Origin: Crotophaga sulcirostris
Lineage: Eukaryota > Chordata > Aves > Cuculiformes > Crotophagidae
NCBI GenBank assembly: GCA_013397455.1
Contig: VYZB01000239.1
Span: 1,260,182-1,324,181 of the forward strand
Direction of reading: 5' to 3'
DNA: 64,000 nt
Shown here: in pieces, positions 60,869-64,000 of the stretch
How positions within the stretch are numbered: the stretch's first letter is position 1
Layout of the letters: the number at the start of each line of letters is the position of its first letter
The notes under the pieces: generated by a model
Told to the model about the DNA's origin: nothing
Database searches by the model: none
The model's input: the letters and a program-made list of their open reading frames with translations, nothing else
Made by a program: the position numbers and the translations under genes

Positions 60869-62594
60869 TATCAGAGCTTCTAAGAGCAGCTCCAGACAGG
60901 ATGCTGACTGCAAACCCAGGTGTCCAAAACATAGATGGATCTGCAGAGGGTTCAGTGTGTGCATGTGATGCCTGTCCAAGGCTGCCCACATTGACTGTGA
61001 GCTGCTACGGTGCTCTGAGTGTTGGGTAGGACCTCAGAAGAGAGATGAAGAGGGACAATCCAATTTTCTGGGGACTTGAGGGTTTAAAAATAAGCCTTTC
61101 ATTAATCATCTTGGCACATCAGGAAGTTTTTTCCACCTTCCCTTGTCTGTGGCTCATCCTTTACAGTTGCTTGGCTGCCCCTTCGCTTCTGCTGCTGCTA
61201 TTTAAGGGCCTCCCTGTTGTACTCCCCAGGCCAGGTCGTCCTGGCCAAAAGCACGTTTCACAGCAGCTTTGGATTGCAGCCCAAGCGTGGAGCAGCCAAG
61301 GCTGCCTCTCCCCACACAGAATGGGGCCACAGGGCCTTGCAAAATCACTGCTGGAAAGGGGAGGCTTTGCTTTTTGCTCCCTGGGCTTTGTTTTCTCTGA
61401 AGATACCAGATCACTCGCACCTCCCCTGACTTTGAAATGTCCACACTAGCAATCAGCTCAGATTTTGGGTTGTTTGGGTGGGATTCTTTTTTGCAGATCT
61501 ATCTCTTTAATAGAGCAGGCTCTGTGATGGAGGGCTGCAATGCTGGCGACCTCCCCAAGCCCTCTGCAAGTCTCATCCATCCTCCCGGTGTCAGAAGTGA
61601 GACTGCCTGGGTGGAGCAGCTCCTGCAGTGCTGGCCAAGCAGCTGAGGAGCTGCAGTTCAGCTCACGCTGATGGTTGTCTGAGGTTTCCTTCCTTGTGGA
61701 TGGTCTAAAAATAGCAGGCTGGATGGCGTGGATCCTAACAGCTGCCGTGGCCCCTGTTAGCTGTTTGGAAGAGCAACTTGGCTTTACTCATTAAAGCGTA
61801 ACATTTGAAGAGTCTGGCTTTCCACACGTTGAGGAGATCTGCTGGAGCCAGAGCTCCCGTTGCCCCAGTATGGGGTAACCTACCCCCATGCAGGTCCTAA
61901 TGGGCTCTGGCTTCCTCACCTACTTCCCTCTTCCTTGTAATTCACCAGAGAGTGGTTTCTTTGGAAATTTATTTGAGACTGAGTTTTGCAGGGTCGTTGG
62001 CTTTCACCCAAAGGCAGATGTTTTTGGGGAGGGGAAAAGGAGCCGGATCATTGGCCTCGGACGTTTCACATGGAGGGACGTGGCCCTGGTCCCGTCTGGC
62101 TCTGGCCACCCAGGGCTGAGAGTGGATCGACTGCTGAGCTCTGGCTTCTGGGGAAATGAGGGGTCACAACTGGGCCAGGACCCTCCTGGATTACGCCTGG
62201 AAATGCAGAGGCTCTTGGAAAAGTCTTTGTCAGAGGGTTGTTTGGGAGGCCTTTTTTTGGCGTGGGAGGGTGGCTAGTAGGAATGTCTGCATGTTCCTGG
62301 GTAGTGATGTACAGTGAGAGCGAGTGAACCCAAACTCTGCTCTGCAGACTGATGGATTTGTGAGGACAGCCCTTCCCAGGTGAAAACCAGAGGTGCTGGC
62401 ACTGAAGAAAGGATGTACCCCTTCTGGGGTCACTGGTTTTGTACTAGAATGATGGGAGCATTGCTTAAGCACCCCTCCCCCGGTAGCCCACCCGGGCACA
62501 GGCAGTGCTTTCTCAGTGGTAGGAGGCTGTTGCAGCAATGGAGGGGAGACTGTGGGGCACCAGGGTTAAATCAGTCCATTCCTTTCATCAGGTA

Positions 62595-62863
62595 ATGATA
62601 GGACAACGGGGAACAGTTTAAGTTGGAAGGGGGAAGATTTAGCTTAGACATTAGGAAGAAATTCTTCACTATGAGGGTGGCGAGACCCTGGTCCAGGTTG
62701 CCCAGGGAAGAGGTGGCTGCCCCATCCCTGGAGGTGTTCAAGGCCAGGCTTGATGGGGCTTTGAGCCCCCTGATCCAGTGGGAGGAGTTCCTGCCCATGG
62801 CAGGGGGGCTGGAGCTAGATGGGCTTTGAGGTCCCTTCCAACTCAAACCATTCTATGATTGTA
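62595..62863 (+). mobile_element. CR1 LINE, 3' end
   Basis: ORF2 remnant ([19 protein letters not shown]) plus 3' UTR and tail, in VAC14 intron 13. Confidence 0.9.
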
Positions 62864-63474
62864 TTCTGCTTTAGACCAAGATTCCATTGGAGCTGGCAGT
62901 GGGAGCAGAGCTGTGCCAACTGAGCCATCTGAGGTCCACTCCTCTCCTACCCCTTAGGCTCATCTGAGCGTGCAGTTGGTGGCTTTGCAGGTAGATGAGC
63001 ATGGGCACCCGTAAAACCCTTGAGCTCACAGCAGGTTTCCATGCTGCACTCTCCATCCCAACACTCCAGGCTTTGCCATCTGAGTGGTGAGGGCAGGATG
63101 GAGGTGGAAGGGGCCAGTGCCCCCTAGTATTTACCCTGCTTCCTCTTGCTCCCTTTCTTCCCTCAGGATGTGTTTATGCAGTTGTTTCCCTGCCATTGAG
63201 TTCGGTTTCCTTCAGATGCTGGTTGATTAGTCAGGAAAGCCGTGTCCCACTTCCGCAGCCCGTTCCCAGCTACAGTTTTTATTTAGCCGCTTTGTTCTCT
63301 GGTTACGTAAGGTCAGCTGCCCTCGACGCCTTCTCCAAACACAATGAGCCAGGGCCAGCCCAGCGCCGCCTGGGAGACCCGACATCTCTCCTCCCGACCT
63401 GCTCCGGCTGCCCTGGGAGAGGCTGAGTGGGTGCTGGCCTCCATGGGTGTTCTGCTTGTCTTCTACCCACTTTT

Positions 63475-63840
63475 CATAGAATAATAGAATCACAGAATGG
63501 TTTGGGTTGGAAGGGACCTTAAAGCCCATCCAGTTCCAGCCTCCCTGCCACAGCAGGGACACCTCCCACTGGATCAGGGTGCTCAAAGCCCCATCCAACC
63601 TGGCCTTGGAACACCCCCAGGGATGGGGCAGCCAGGATTTCCCTGCGCACCCTGTGCCAGGGCCTCACCACCCTCATTGTGAAGAATTTCTTCCTAATAT
63701 CTAATCTAAATCTTCCCCCTTCCAATTTAAAGCCATTCGCCCTTGTCCTGTCACTACTTGCCCTTGTGAAAAGCCCCTTCCCAGCTTTCCTGGAGCCCCT
63801 TCAGGTACTGGAAGAGTTCTCTAAGTTCTCCCTGGAACCT
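63475..63840 (-). mobile_element. CR1 LINE, 3' end
   Basis: Minus-oriented with inverted tail at 63475 and ORF2 remnant. Adjoins an oppositely oriented CR1 on its right. Confidence 0.9.
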
Positions 63841-63847
63841 TCTCTGG

Positions 63848-64000
63848 AGCCTGGAGAAGAGAAGCCTCCAAGGAGACCTTATCATGGCCTTTTAGTGCTT
63901 AAAGGGGGCCTAAAGAAAGATGGGGACAGACATTTAGTAGAGCCTGCAGTGATAGTACAAGAGGTAATGGTTTTAAACTCAGTGGGTAGATTCAGACTAG
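63848..64000 (+). mobile_element. CR1 LINE, cut by window edge
   Basis: Plus-oriented ORF2 sequence (GGAGAAGAGAAGCCTCCAAG onward), head-to-head with 63475-63840. Confidence 0.75.

Noticed and set aside
1..64000. CRISPR arrays, operons, bacterial-type promoters or riboswitches
   Set aside because: None present. The window is vertebrate nuclear DNA with spliced genes.

Overview
The window is nuclear DNA from a bird. It has three vertebrate genes with many GT-AG introns, and about two dozen 3'-end fragments of CR1 LINEs, the dominant avian retrotransposon. These are recognised by the ORF2 C-terminal remnant and the ATTCTATGATTCTATG-type tail. The species cannot be fixed from sequence alone.

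Layout. Positions 1-6435 hold the 5' half of TERB1 on the minus strand (nine coding exons; the gene runs off the left edge). A CpG-rich block at about 9.0-9.3 kb is a candidate TERB1 promoter and lies between two nearly identical CR1 copies. Positions 10510-24907 hold the complete NAE1 gene on the minus strand (20 coding exons, 535 codons plus stop). Its CpG-rich promoter is squeezed between CR1 insertions. NAE1 and VAC14 are head to head across 2.2 kb (24908-27149), which contains a CR1 nested in another CR1 and then a GC-rich VAC14 promoter. VAC14 runs on the plus strand from 27150 to the right edge (13 coding exons seen, last at 60232-60382; the 3' third lies outside). Two identical tRNA-Gly(GCC) genes lie in VAC14 introns 1 and 9, in opposite orientations. 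There is one assembly gap (44708-44802). All exon joins were checked for reading phase; NAE1 closes to 535 aa, about the length of its human orthologue.

Composition changes near 24 kb. TERB1 and most of NAE1 are visibly AT-rich with few repeats, while VAC14 is GC-rich and full of CR1.

The genes are not an operon. TERB1 is a meiotic telomere adaptor, NAE1 is half of the NEDD8-activating enzyme, and VAC14 is the scaffold of the PIKfyve-FIG4 complex on endolysosomes.

Most interesting signals: (i) ten CACGTG boxes, each preceded by T, in 367 bp ending 20 bp before the VAC14 start codon. They are carried by a degenerate minisatellite, and one matches the full CLEAR palindrome bound by TFEB. (ii) VAC14 intron 8 has an exact U12-type 5' splice site and a near-consensus branch point, marking a minor-spliceosome intron. 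(iii) The tRNA-Gly pair sits inside VAC14, as I recall is also the case in human. (iv) NAE1 and VAC14 are adjacent although, from memory, they lie several megabases apart in human.
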